Below are positions 11,680-23,413 of a stretch of DNA of 64,000 nt, in pieces. A program made the position numbers and the translations under genes. The DNA lies in the NCBI GenBank assembly GCA_030280995.1, contig JASXTE010000001.1, positions 4,737,501-4,801,500 on the forward strand, read 5' to 3'. Every line of letters begins with the position of its first letter. The first letter of the stretch is position 1. The notes under the pieces are model-generated. The model did no database searches. It was not told where the DNA came from and saw only the letters and a program-made list of their open reading frames with translations. Source of the stretch: Hemileia vastatrix (lineage: Eukaryota; Basidiomycota; Pucciniomycetes; Pucciniales; Zaghouaniaceae).

Positions 11680-13435
11680 GTGAAGAAAAATGAAATCATA
11701 AAAATGAATGGTTAAAAGTTAAACAATTAAAAAAAGAAAGGAAGACAGAACACTCCATAGTTTTTTTGATGTGCACTCAGTGAAAATTATGTCATTTTTG
11801 CATCACAGGTTACAATGTCCTACAAAAAATGTAACATAATTCAGTCTACTCTGAAACATTTGATTATTAAAGATAAATGCCCAATTTAAAATGTAGCAAC
11901 TTAAAGGACACCATGTCATGTTTATCTTTGTTTTGGTAGGAAGTCTCTACTCAAAGCACAAATGTGCAAAAACAACACCCCCTCCCCCATGTAATGAAGA
12001 ATAGGACAAAACTAATAGATCTAAGTAGCCCAGTAATCAATGCAGTCACAGTTTCTCACAATTATGATGATTGAAGGAAACTGAAGTTGAAGCTGGTGTA
12101 AATGAGCATACAGCTCAAGCCATCTCAGCTTCAAATGTGAGTCTACTGTTTTAGTTAAGTGTTGAAAGTTATATACAGTATTTTTCTCACTACTTGTCCA
12201 AATTTTTTATTCTCCAATACTACACTCAAAAGTGAAAATTTGTGAAGGAGAATGAATGATTTTGCTTGGCAGTCAATATTATGCAATATGCAAATCAATA
12301 TTGAATATCCTCTTTTTTTTGATCCAGTTGATATAACATTTTCAACAAAAAATTAAGAATTGAGCAAACACTATTTTTTAATTCCAATATATAACTAAGT
12401 TAAAATTTATATTGAAAAAAAATGAGCTATTCAGATTAAAATCTAAGTAAAATTGGCTAAATTATTGCCATTTCATTTTAACATGTGATTTTCACTATGA
12501 AGTACTATATCTCACTCACATTAAAGCTACAATAATAATTTAAAGATATATAAAGGTTAATTGAGTGGTTATGAGTCTGATGAGCTTTTTATATTTATAA
12601 TATAAGTAAAATTGTCTAATGTATAGACAGTTCAACCTAAAATTTAACTTAGATTTCAAATCTGAATAGCTCATTAGTTTTTCAATATAAATTTTAACTT
12701 AGTTATATTTTTGGAATACAAAATTGTGTTTACTTAATTCTGAATTTGTTGTTGAAAATATTGTATCAACAGGATCAAAAAATGATTAAATTCAAAATTG
12801 ATTTGAATATTGCATAATAAATACTGGTAAGCAAAATCATTCATTCTCCTTCACAAATTCTCACTTTTGAGTATAGTATTGGAGAAAAAACAATTTGTAC
12901 AAGTAGTGAGAAAAATACTGCATGTAAATTTAAACACTTAGCTAAAACAGTAGATTCTCATCTGAAGCTGAGATGGCTTGAGCTGTATGATCCTTTAAAT
13001 CAACTTCAACTTCAGTTGCCTTTAATCATCATAACTGTGAGAAACTGTCACTGCATTAATTACTAGACCACTTAGATCTATTAATTTTGTCCCATTTTTC
13101 AATACATGGGGGAGGGGGTTTTGTTTTTAAAAATTTGTGCTTTGTGTAGGGATCTCCTTCAAGAAAAAAGATAAGCATGAAATGATGCCCTGTATGTGGC
13201 TACACTTTAAATTGGGAATTTATCTTTAATAATCAAATTTTTCAGAGTAGATTGAATTATCTTACATTTTTCTGTAGGACATTGTAACCTGTGATGAAAA
13301 CATGACATAATTTTCACTTAGTACACATCAAAAAAACTATGGGGTGTTCTGTCTTCTATTCTTTTTTTAATTGTTTAACTTTTTAATTGTTTATTTTATT
13401 GATTCCATTGTTTTCTTCCTCTATTTACATAAATT
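11680..13435. repeat. Large foldback (palindromic) repeat, ~1.75 kb
   Basis: The arms 11680-12400 and about 12740-13435 are imperfect inverted copies. Paired landmarks include 'gacattgtaacctgtgat', 'catgggggaggggg', 'agctgagatggcttgagctgtat' and 'gttgatata', each with its complement on the other side. The centre, near 12570, holds the 'gagctattcag' box shared with 495-1135. No open frame of interest. It could be an inverted pair of one element or a foldback transposon. Confidence 0.75.
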
Positions 13436-14049
13436 TGAATAGAAATCAAGTTCAAAGAAAACATCAACTAGTTTCCAGAAAGAAACAATATTCTAAGCTC
13501 TCATAAATTTTTCAATTTATATCTTGGATGCTAAAATAATTACCAATAAAATGTAAAATTATAAGAAATAGTGAAGCTTATAGACAATTAAAAAAATTGT
13601 CACAATAGGAAAACTAATAGATATAATTCTATTTTCTTCTTTTTTTTGCGGATTAATAGGGGAGGAAACATGAAGAATACATCAGGGAATGGAAGGAAGT
13701 TGGTCTAAAACTAAACAAAGATGAGAAAGAACATTAATTTTTGAGATTTCTAGAACAATTGATGAGCATGAAGAACACAAAAGAAGCTTAAAAAAGAGAT
13801 AAAAAGAGTTAATAGAATAAAAAAAAGGTTAAATGAGGGGGGCTAAGGTAGAAAGGTTTCAAACATTGCTTGAAAATAATTCATAAAGATCCATTACCAG
13901 TATAATGCACATGGTCACAACCAGAAACCAAAAAACCAACTAGTTGTCTAGTTGATGGTTTTTTTCTCCTGTGTTAGTAGCTCATTTGATTTCTAGTCAT
14001 CATAATTACTATTATATTTCTTGAAAATAAAAAATGGTGCTAAAATAGC
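13436..14049. other. AT-rich gap, no gene seen
   Basis: Purine-rich, AT-rich DNA between two foldback-family copies. No coding, RNA or repeat structure could be supported. Confidence 0.5.
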
Positions 14050-14760
14050 TGTTACACAATGCTTAAAAATTCCTTAATTTGTTGTTGAACATGTGATGTT
14101 AAGCAAATCAAAAAAAGAGGATATTAAATATTTCTTTGCATATTGAATAAAAAAACTGGCAAGAAAAAAATTACAATCTACTTTGAAACTTTTTACTTTT
14201 GCATATTACATTGAAGAATTTGCTTTGTTTTTTTAGAAAATCAGTGAGAAACATACTGATCATAGATTTTTACCACTTATTTAACAAAGTGGTGTCTCAA
14301 GTGAAGCTGAGATTCTTCTATCTTTATGCTCTTTTACACCAGCTTAATCTCTGATTTTCCTTCATCATAATTATGGTAAGTGAATGTTGCTGCATTAATT
14401 ACTGGGGTACCAAGATCTTGAATTTTTTTAATTCTTCAATACATAGGGGAGGGGGACTTATTTCACACATTTGTGCTTTGAGTAGGGATCTCTTGCCTAA
14501 AAAATCAAGAAAAATGACATAGCCTCCTGTAAAAGAAAACATTTTATTCTGGAAATTTATGCTTCCTAATAAAAAGATACACAGGAAACTTAAATATTTT
14601 AAATTTTATTGTAGGACATTGTAGCCTGCAATTCAAACATGACATAAATTTGCCTATAGTAGATAGGAAAACAATAGGTGGGATAAACTGTCTTTCTTCC
14701 TAATGCTAAATGTAACTTTTTTCAATAATTTATTATTTAATTATTTTGTTCCATAAACTG
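14050..14760. repeat. Third, diverged copy of the foldback arm
   Basis: This stretch repeats the right arm of the foldback in the same orientation. Shared landmarks are 'gaagctgagat', 'catcataattatgg', 'cattaattact', 'aatacataggggaggggg', 'tttgtgctttg-gtagggatctc' and 'gtaggacattgtagcctg'. It is more diverged than the two main arms. Confidence 0.65.
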
Positions 14761-16258
14761 CATGTACATTGATTAAAAACAAACTAAGATTGAAAACAAT
14801 TCAATTTAGTATTTGAAATTGACAATATCATATGCAGACTTCAACCTTTTCTATTAATTTATTTGAACCCAAATTAATTACAGAACAAATAACTATACTG
14901 TAAAAAATTACAAAGCCCATTGAAATGAGATAAATTGTGCAAAAATAAAAGAATTATAGGTATCATTCATTTTTTTTCTCCAGGGGATTCAAAGGAGATG
15001 ATAGAGAAGATAAGGTAAGGTTAAGTGATGAATACATGAGGAGAAGGAAATAATTAAAAACAAAATAATAATTAGAGACACATATGAGATTTCAGGAAGG
15101 AGAAGTGAAAAATAAAAAGAGAAAAAAAAACTCAATTATAAAAATCTTAAGAAAAGGAGAAGAAGAATGAATGGAATAAAATATTTCAATGTAAGCATGA
15201 AGGTTTTGGAAGTAGAAAGGGTTTGCAAAAATCTATAAAAGAGTTTGTACAGGGTAATTACCAAAATCATGCACAGGGTCTCAAACAGAAAGAAAATAAC
15301 AAAATATACATCTAGTTAATTGTTTTTTCCTCTTATGTACCAATTTGAACAAGAAAAATTATTTTTAAAGAAAGAGATTTTAACATCATCAGAAGATCTT
15401 GTATCAATTTTAGAAGAATATCACATTTAACCAAAGTCTATATATATATATATGACTCATTAAATTTCAATTAAATATGATGTGTAAATTAAAAATGGTT
15501 AGTTAGGCTTGGTTTAATTTAATGCTGAATTAGTTTCTTTTTTAATTGCATTATTTAATTTCAATTACTTACAAGAAAATGTGAGGAAGAGGGAGAAATA
15601 TGATGATGCAGGGGAATTTTTTTCATAGGCCTTACTTCTTTATGTTTTTTTTAATAACTTTAATTTATTAAAATTAGTTTGGGGTGGTTTATTATATACA
15701 CAAAGAAGTATTAAAAAATTAAAAATAAAAGAAAAAAGGAAATGAAAGGAAATGAAAAGAGTGAGTAAAGGAGGCAATAAAAGGCAGGAAAACTTTCAAG
15801 TCATCTTCTAATTTTGTATTATAAAACTAATTCTAAAATGTTCTTTAAAAGATTTCATTAATTATGTGTCTTTTTTCCAATTTCCTCACCTGTATGGTGT
15901 GTGGAGTGTCCTACCAAAATTTTGTGAATACTACTTTTTGATACTACTCTATTAATATTATTTCAAAATATTTCCATTTTTTTCACTATTTCAATATTAT
16001 GATTGAGTTAAATCTAAAATACTAAAAACATAAAATAACTAAAATAAATTAATAAATAATTCCAAATATTAAAATAAATCACTTTAGCCATACATAGGAG
16101 TTTTCTCAGATAGGTAAAATACTAGCATGAAGCTGCCCTGATTTCAAATAATATTTCTCAAAAGAAAATGCTTAAAATACATTTATATTTTGAAAAAGAT
16201 AATTAATTTTTTGTGTTGATACCCCTGAGTGCCATGGCTCACAAATTTTACAATCATG
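14761..16258. other. AT-rich gap, no gene seen
   Basis: About 1.5 kb of AT-rich DNA with a short TA run near 15440. No reading frame, RNA gene or clear repeat was identified. Confidence 0.5.
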
Positions 16259-16628
16259 CACCACAAAAAATCAAGTGGCACCTGCTGGCAAGTGCCTACT
16301 ACTATATTAAGTTCTGATTCAAGGGTAAATTTGATTTGATGTTGAGCAAGCTAGTGTGATCATTGTTTAGTGATCAGTCTTTCAAGAAGAGCTACAGCTG
16401 AGCTGAAATTGAGTTAAGACAAAGGTAGCGATTGGCACCTACTAGCAGGTCCCTATTACTATATTAAGATCTGGTTTAAGAGTAAATTTGATTTGATTTT
16501 GAGAAAGCTATTGTGCTAATTGTTCAGTGCTCAGTCTTTCAAGAAGAGCTACATCTGAGCTTAAATTGAGTTAAGACAAAGATATGGATATGCACCTGCT
16601 ATCAGGTGCCCATGTTTTTTCTCTGGTG
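16259..16628 (+). mobile_element. CACTA-like mini-element, tandem dimer
   Basis: It begins CACCACAAAAAATCAAG and ends CTCTGGTG, flanked by a 3-bp duplication ATG. Two head-to-tail units of ~165 bp share 'aagagctacagctgagc' and 'attgagttaagacaaag'. Palindromes of the GGCACCTGC-n-GCAGGTGCC type lie at the unit boundaries. CAC termini and a 3-bp target duplication suggest a CACTA (EnSpm-like) MITE. Confidence 0.7.
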
Positions 16629-16831
16629 ATGAGAAGTGAATAATCAAGTTTAATTCAAAGTTACTCTTTATAAGAAAGGAAAAAACATAAAATAATTTGG
16701 AGTTGAGAGATCAGTGAGTAAAGCAGATGTGAGGTAGGATGTGGCTTGGAGGAGTGTGTATAAGGCAATAAAAGTTAAGTTGCATGTATTGAAGATTTTA
16801 GATTTCAGCCAGGCTATACCAGGAGCCCAGT

Positions 16832-17045
16832 CACCAGAAAAAAAAACATGGGCACCCAATTGCAGGTTCCAATCCCTATCTTTGGCTTAACTCAATTTCA
16901 GCTCAGCTGTAATTCTTCTGGAAAGACTGCGCACTGAACAATGAGCACACTAGCTTGTGCAACATCAAATCAAATTTACTCTTAAATCAAACCTGAATAT
17001 AGGGATAGGCACCTTCTAGAAGCTGTAACTTGATTTTTTGCGGTG
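16832..17045 (-). mobile_element. CACTA-like mini-element, single unit
   Basis: An inverted relative of 16259-16628: it runs from CACCAGAAAA at 16832 to TTTTTTGCGGTG at 17045, flanked by a 3-bp duplication AGT. It shares the core 'ctcaatttcagctcagctgt'. Third family member at 39688-39897. Confidence 0.7.
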
Positions 17046-17134
17046 AGTAAATTTTATGTAAATGAATTTGAACTTAAAAAGGGCAAATATCTAGTATATA
17101 AATAAGTGTTAAATTAATTTAGTTACTATATTAA

Positions 17135-17910
17135 TGTCACGCGCCACGTGACACTCGAAGCGAAATTAACTCAACAAATCAATAATATTGAGTCCTAAAT
17201 CTATACTCGAAGCGCAGAAAGCAATTCTCCATAGCAACTGCGATTTTCCTTTGTGTACTGCTATTTAACTGCGCTAGCCTAAACTCTAAATCTAAATTAG
17301 TCAATCTCCCAATAGGGTACCTTAGTCCTATTCAATAAGCGACGCACAGCGCTAGGATCAACGAAATAGTATAGTAGTAGTTTTTTTTCCATTAAAGTTG
17401 TTAATTAATTAAGAGGGACAAATTGAGCATGAACGGATATTTAGTAGAGAGGGTCTAAGTGTATGTTAGTAATGGTCAATGGAACGGGAATGCTGTGATG
17501 GAAGGGAGGTCAATGCGAGGAGGAAAGAAGGATATAAAAGGAGTTGAGTATTTGGTTCGATATTCCTTAGAATTAAATTATAATATTGTATTTACATTAA
17601 TAGTGGTAAAGACCTTCAAAGTTAAATCATTGTTATTGTATCTTTCTTTTACCTTCTCAAATATTCATTTCTAAATCCTAAATTTTTGATTATTGAGTTT
17701 CCAACCCTTCGTGAGATTTTAAGAATTATTATTACCTTGGAACTAGTTTATAATTCTTCTCGATCGAACCTCGAACCTATAGCTATTACTTCGAGTGACC
17801 TTCGAATCATTTCCTTGAATCATTCCTCTGTGCTTCGAAGAAGTTTCTAAAAATCCCTCATCTCACTTACAGGAACATCCCCGACCTTGTGCGTAGGTCA
17901 TCCGGTGACA
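17135..17910 (+). repeat. 5' LTR of RT-A copy 2
   Basis: A 776-bp LTR, TGTCAC...GTGACA. It starts with the palindrome TGTCACGCGCCACGTGACA, which contains CACGTG. It includes the TATA promoter and predicted start described below. Confidence 0.95.
17533..17582 (+). promoter_or_regulatory. RT-A core promoter, copy 2
   Basis: TATAAAA at 17533-17539 is followed 36 bp later by A17569, the start of AGAATTAAATTATA (17569-17582), which is complementary to the PBS. Same geometry as copy 1. Confidence 0.7.
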
Positions 17911-17911
17911 G

Positions 17912-17925
17912 TATAATTTAATTCT
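17912..17925 (+). other. Self-complementary primer-binding site, copy 2
   Basis: TATAATTTAATTCT begins one base after the LTR and is the exact complement of the predicted RNA 5' end at 17569-17582. No tRNA PBS is seen. Confidence 0.8.
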
Positions 17926-17981
17926 CCGTAGTTCTCATTCTTTGCACTACTACGTCTTTTTAGGTGCTTCTAAAATTTTAA

Positions 17982-19152
17982 ATGGCACCTGTTCAACGTA
18001 CTCCTCCTACGGGCGCTACTACTAGAGCTCGCGCTAGAGGCAGGCCAACAGCCACAAGGTCTGTTTCTCGCACTTGACCTTAGGGAATGGCAACATTCAG
18101 TTCAATCTGTAGAAGACATTCCACAAGATTTTAAGGATTCTAGTGATGAAGAAGAAGGAGAGGATACAATGCATGAGGCACCATCCGCCCCTGCCAATCA
18201 CCCTTCTGGCCAATCCTCAGAACCGGGACCATCTAACTCTCTGGAAGATTTCATGAGACTTTTTATGAAAACCCTTTCAAATCCAACGTCTTCAGAGGGA
18301 TCTAAGTTCAAAACTCCTTCTATGAAATCTCCTGACAAAATCGACGGAGATCACCCCGACAGATTGCGACCCTTCTTGCAAACCTGCAAGCTACTGTTCC
18401 ATAATGACCCTCAAACCTTTAACAGCGACCGATCAAAGGTTGTTTACGCTTCTTCATTCCTAGCCGGGAAAGCAGCAAGATGGTTCGAACCTTATCTACT
18501 CATGCTTTCTTCGACAGAAACCCACTTACTTATCAATAATTGGGAAAAGTTTGAAGACCAACTTTTTACGTTGTTTGGGGACCCTAATGAAACGGACAAC
18601 GCAGAAATTGAACTTGATTTTCTTCGCATGAGTGATAATGGTAAAGCCTCTGAATATATCTCAAACTTCAGAGCACTTCAAACTCGAGTAGGTTGGAATG
18701 ATGCTGCCCTTAAGTATCATTTCAGGAAAGGACTTCCTTCGAGGATTCTGGATCAATTAAATCTTCACGGTCAGAAGATGACTACTTTAACGGATTTAAT
18801 GGATTGAACCCTCGAACTTGACGGCGTTTATCAAGGACGACTTCAACATCGTCAATATGCCAACAAATCTCAAGGCCTAAATTTTAAATCGGGACCTTCT
18901 TCACACCCACGACCAAATCAATCCTCCTCGACTCAATCCAAACCCAATAAGGGAAAGGATAAACCTCGACCAAAAGGCTCGACTCCAGGCGATATCAGAA
19001 AAGTACTGGATCCTAAAGGGGAACTTAAAGAAGCTGAGAGGAAGAGAAGAGCAGATAATGGGTTATGTATGTATTGTGGGGGTAAGCACAAGTTGGAAGA
19101 CTGTGTAAAGTTGAAGGAAAGAGAAGGTACTAGTTTGAAGTCAAAAAACTAG
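17982..19152 (+). pseudogene. gag of RT-A copy 2, broken
   Basis: The body opens at ATG 18169 and reads through the capsid-like region to TGA 18805-18807, where copy 1 has CGA. The frame then continues open through the zinc knuckle (CMYCGGKHKLEDC) to TAG at 19150-19152. A probable native start lies at 17982 (MAPVQRTPP...), separated from the body by ACT TGA C near 18075, where one extra base displaces the frame; copy 1 is the same. Function: capsid and nucleocapsid of the retrotransposon particle. Confidence 0.85.
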
Positions 19153-19185
19153 TAGATAGTTTACTTGTGTGCAAAGAAAACTATC
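19143..19185 (+). promoter_or_regulatory. -1 ribosomal frameshift signal, copy 2
   Basis: Heptamer A AAA AAC at 19143-19149, gag stop TAG at 19150-19152, five-base spacer, then hairpin arms GATAGTTT (19155-19162) and AAACTATC (19178-19185). Pol continues in the -1 frame. Confidence 0.85.
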
Positions 19186-22166
19186 TTATCTCTCCCAGTG
19201 CACAGAACCTCCATGTCTTAAGGACTGGAGTTGCCTTAAACCGCTTGAGATTCATTCTTTTTAAGGAGGATATCCCCTTCAGTTGTCTTATAGACTCTGG
19301 AGCTTCAATTTCTTTTGTTAGTTTATCTTTTGCCGAGAAGCTTCAACTAACATTTACAGATATCGATCGAACTCCCATCTATTTGGTCGAATCAGAGGAA
19401 CCCAAATACTGGGTAAGTAAGAAAGTTTTATGGGTTTTCAACTTTCCGAATTTTCCCCCCTTCGAGTGGGAATTATCAGTCTTGGACGCCCCAAGGATGG
19501 ACAATACCATTCTTGGCCATGACTTTTTAACGCATTGGAATCCCGAAATTGATTGGACTAGGGGATTGATCACCCCACGCTCTAAGTATATTTCTGATTC
19601 TTCAATGCAGGTCAATAGGGAGTTAAACAACCCGCCTGACAACGTCCTGCTAGAGGACAAATCTCTGCCAGATGACTTGAAAGCATCTGTACCTTCTTTA
19701 AATGAGCAATTGGCTAACCCTTCTAGCTCGATGACTTCACTCGAAGAGGATTTAAATTGCCTCGAAGTAATCAAATTGTGCTCTCTCAATACAGGTATCA
19801 CCTCGACAGATTCTCTCGAAGATGAAGAGGACGACCAAATAAACGTTGAAGCCATCAAATCAACTCTACCGGAAATCTACCACGATTTCCTCGATGTTTT
19901 CTCAATCCGCAAGGCCGATAAGTTACCACCTCATCGACCCTACGACCATCAAATAGAGTTAATAGGCCCAGTACCTCCGGCAGGTCCTGTCTATTCATTA
20001 TCAAAGGACGAATCTCAAGTTCTTTGAGACTACATTGCAGAGAATGTAGCCAAAGGTTTCATCAGAGCCAGTAAATATCCAACCGGCTCCCCTGTCCTCT
20101 TTGTAAAAAAGAAGGACGGTAGTCTTAGGTTGTGTGTTGACTATAGAAAGCTCAACACAGTCACAAAGAAGAATGCATATCCTGTTCCTCCTATTTCATT
20201 ACTTCTTACCCTTTTCAATGGTGCTAATTTCTTTTCTAAAATTGATCTTAGAGGCGCTTACAATCTTATTCGCATTGCGGAAGGTCATGAACCACTGACT
20301 GCAATGCGCACTAGATTTGGTAGTTTTGAATATTTAGTTATGCCTTTTGGATTATGTAACGCACCTTCAACTTTTCAAACTTTTGTTAATGATATCTTTC
20401 AAGATGTTGTTGAACAATTTGTAGTCGTCTATTTAGATGATATTTTAATATTCTCGAAAACACTGGATGAACATATTCATCATGTTCGACAGGTCCTAAA
20501 TCGTCTTTGAGATCATGGTCTCTACGCCAAGCATAATAAATGCGAATTCCACCTCAAATCAATTGATTTTTTGGGTTTTACGTTGTCCACTGACGGTTTA
20601 GTCATGGATGACAAAAAAGTCCAGAAAATCCTGGAATGGCCTGAGCCCAAAAACATTAAATCACTCCAAGGATTTTTGGGTTTTGCAAACTTCTATAGAA
20701 GATTTATTAAAGATTACTCTAAAACTATTTCCAATCTTACTTCTCTTCTTAGAAAAGATATTCCTTTTGTTTTTACTTCTACAGCACGAAAGGAATTCGA
20801 AGCACTAAAAATGGCGTTCACCACAGCCCCAATTCTTCGACATTTTGATCCTTCGGCCTCGACAATAGTTGAGACAGATGCGAGCAATTATGCTATTGCA
20901 GGGGTCATCTCCCAATTAAATCCTGAAACAAATTTGTTTCATCCTGTTGCTTTTGAGTCACGCAAACTCATAGCCGCGGAATTAAATTATGAAATTAATG
21001 ACAAAGAGCTTTTAGCTATTATCCATTGTCTTAAAAAATGGTGTTCTTTTCTTCTCAGCCTAGATAGTCCTTTTCAAATTTTAACTGATCACAATGCTTT
21101 GAAATACTTCATGTCTTCTAAAGTGTTAACCAGGCGTCAAGCCAGGTGGGCTGAATTTTTGTCTGAATTTTCTTTCTCTATTTCTTATCGCCCAGGAAAA
21201 AACTGCATTGTCCCAGATATCTTGTCACGTTGGGACGATGTTTACCCACAGCGGGGGGACGCATTTGCTGACAAGAACCCAGCAAATGTGCAATCAATCT
21301 TCAACGAATCAATGTTAACGACTCATCAACTTAATTCGATGACAATTCAATCTTTTCGAAATCCACTATCCAACATCCTCGAAGCTCAGTCGAAGGACGA
21401 TTATTGTTTAGGGTTAAAAGACAAAATACTCTCGAAGCAAGGGGCCAAAAGATTTAGTATTGAATCATGTCTATTAGTCTTTGAAGGTAGAGTAGTCATA
21501 CCCGACAACAATGAGATAAAATTATGGATTTTCAATAGTCGACATGATTCTCCGTTAGCTGGTCATTTTGGGGTTGATAAAACCTACCAGTTAATAGCGA
21601 GGGATTTCTTCTGGCCAGGTATGACCAAGGAAATCAAGGCCTATATAAAAGCTTGTTACAAATGTAATAGGAATAAGGCTCCCCGTCACCGGAAGCATGG
21701 GTTGCTTCAACCACTTCCTATTCCCTCTAAACCTTGGGAATCTTTATCGATGGATTTCATTTCTCAACTTCCTATTTCTAATGATTTTGATGCTATATTA
21801 GTAATAGTAGATAGATTTTCAAAAATATCTATTTTTATTAAAACCACTACTACTGCTACAGCAGAAGATTTGTCAAAATTGTTTTTAGAATATGTATTTT
21901 CTAAACACGGCTTACCAAATGATATTATTTCAGATAGAGGCTCATTGTTTGTATCCACATTCTGGACCCAACTGTGTCGACAACTCAATATCACGAGGAA
22001 TCTCTCCACAGCCTATCACCCTGAAACCGATGGTCAAACAGAAAGAGTTAACCAAATCCTCAAACAATATCTTCGAATGTATGTTAGTTACCAACAAGAC
22101 GATTGGACCACATGGCTACCATTGGCCGAATTTGCTTATAATAACTCGACTCATTCTTTGACATGA
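19146..22166 (+). pseudogene. pol of RT-A copy 2, 5' portion up to the RT-B insertion
   Basis: It encodes protease (LIDSGAS), reverse transcriptase (YLDD at about 20430), RNase H (ETDAS), and integrase with H2C2 zinc region and the catalytic D, D, E ending in HPETDGQTERVN. Two in-frame TGA codons (20025-20027, 20508-20510) stand where copy 1 has CGA. The frame is cut after NNSTHS by RT-B at 22167; the remainder resumes at 35616. Domain order matches a chromovirus pol. Confidence 0.92.
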
Positions 22167-23291
22167 TATGGTAAGGTAAACTCTTACAGTCGCCTTGCTG
22201 TAAGCAGAATCCGGAGGAGATATTTGGATTTAGCTGAAAACCCCGTCCTTCCAATAAAAATAACAAAATGGGTGTTCTAAATCACTAAGCTAACCAATCT
22301 ACTTAGATCTGATTGATAAAATAATGAAACTCTAAAATATTTAACGCTTATTGAGATTTAAAGAAAGTGGCTGTTGATAAAGAAATACTGATAACAACAA
22401 TTAAGGTGTACCAGTGAAAGATCTGAAAAGATTGACTTTTATGTTTTTATAATAATTTTAATTTTTTTGAGACAGCAATAATCAAGTCCCAGCGATGAAG
22501 ACCTTTCTAAAGATACCCTGTATGAAGTGTTATTTAAACTGTTGAATTGTATTTCTAAGATGTTATGTAAAAAAATAATAATGTTATAAGGGTATTACAA
22601 GTTATTTTAATTTGTTGAGTAATAAAAAATGAGACTGTAGTGGTTAAAGATTAAGCTGTATGATGTGTCCCCCCCCTCAATTTCGAGTTTGAGAGTCGCT
22701 TAAGTATTCCTAGTCACGTGCCTAAATTTTCCCCTCCAGAGCTCTTCCAGAGTCAATCCGGAGCCCGTACGGAGTCCGTACGGAGTCCGTACGGAGTCGA
22801 AATGGAGTCTGTCCGGACTTCCGGACTCAATTTAGAACCTTAAAACCATAATAAAAAATCTAGAAAAATTACACATAATAGAGCTACTTCCCCTTTACCT
22901 ACCAAACTAATTTTCGTAGTCTGCGCAGCTCTAATTACCCCGTGAAAATTCATCAAAGTTAAGTAATTTTTGAAAAACGTAAATATTTCTATAAAACTTT
23001 AAAATTCATTTAAAAATATAAGAAAAATAGTAAAAATTCTGGGAAAATTTCCCAAGGTTCTTGAGTAACTTGACTTGATACTTATAAATTTTTTAGACCA
23101 TAAAAATAAGTTTTCTCCGTAAAATAAATTGTATTTGTGTAGGCATTCGCTCGTGACCAATTTCTTCATATTTTAAACTCCAATTAATTAAATAAAACCC
23201 TTTTATATAAAAAAATAATAACACCAATCTTGCACGACGTAATAACTCCATTTACATATTTAGGTGCCGTACTAAAATTTAGGCTACCACA
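22167..23291 (-). repeat. 3' LTR of RT-B
   Basis: A 1125-bp LTR matching 34476-35611; the main length difference is the number of 11-bp CCGTACGGAGT units. The U3 edge at 23291 abuts a polypurine tract. Confidence 0.92.
22765..22835. repeat. CCG-TA-CGG minisatellite in RT-B LTR
   Basis: A GC-rich island in AT-rich DNA. 11-bp units CCGTACGGAGT repeat about three times, followed by GTCCGGACTTCCGGAC. The other LTR (35070-35140) has an expanded, partly altered version with CCGGAACGGAG units. CGG half-sites in everted (CCG-N2-CGG) arrangement are typical targets of Zn2Cys6 proteins. Confidence 0.75.
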
Positions 23292-23301
23292 TCCTCCCTC
23301 C
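23292..23301 (-). other. Polypurine tract of RT-B
   Basis: Read on the minus strand, GGAGGGAGGA lies directly before the 3' LTR start TGTGGTAG. This is the expected second-strand primer and fixes the LTR boundary. Confidence 0.85.
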
Positions 23302-23413
23302 AATCGAGAATGTCCCATTCTTAAAACTTTGCATAAGTGGTTGAACACAATATTCATCTTTAACCTTCAACCACCATCTTCTTTAATCAACTATAAAATT
23401 CATCTTCATCAAT

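Noticed and set aside
17459..17674. 71-codon open frame present in all four RT-A LTRs
   Set aside because: It has no ATG, spans the TATA box and transcription start, and is shared only because the LTRs are near-identical.
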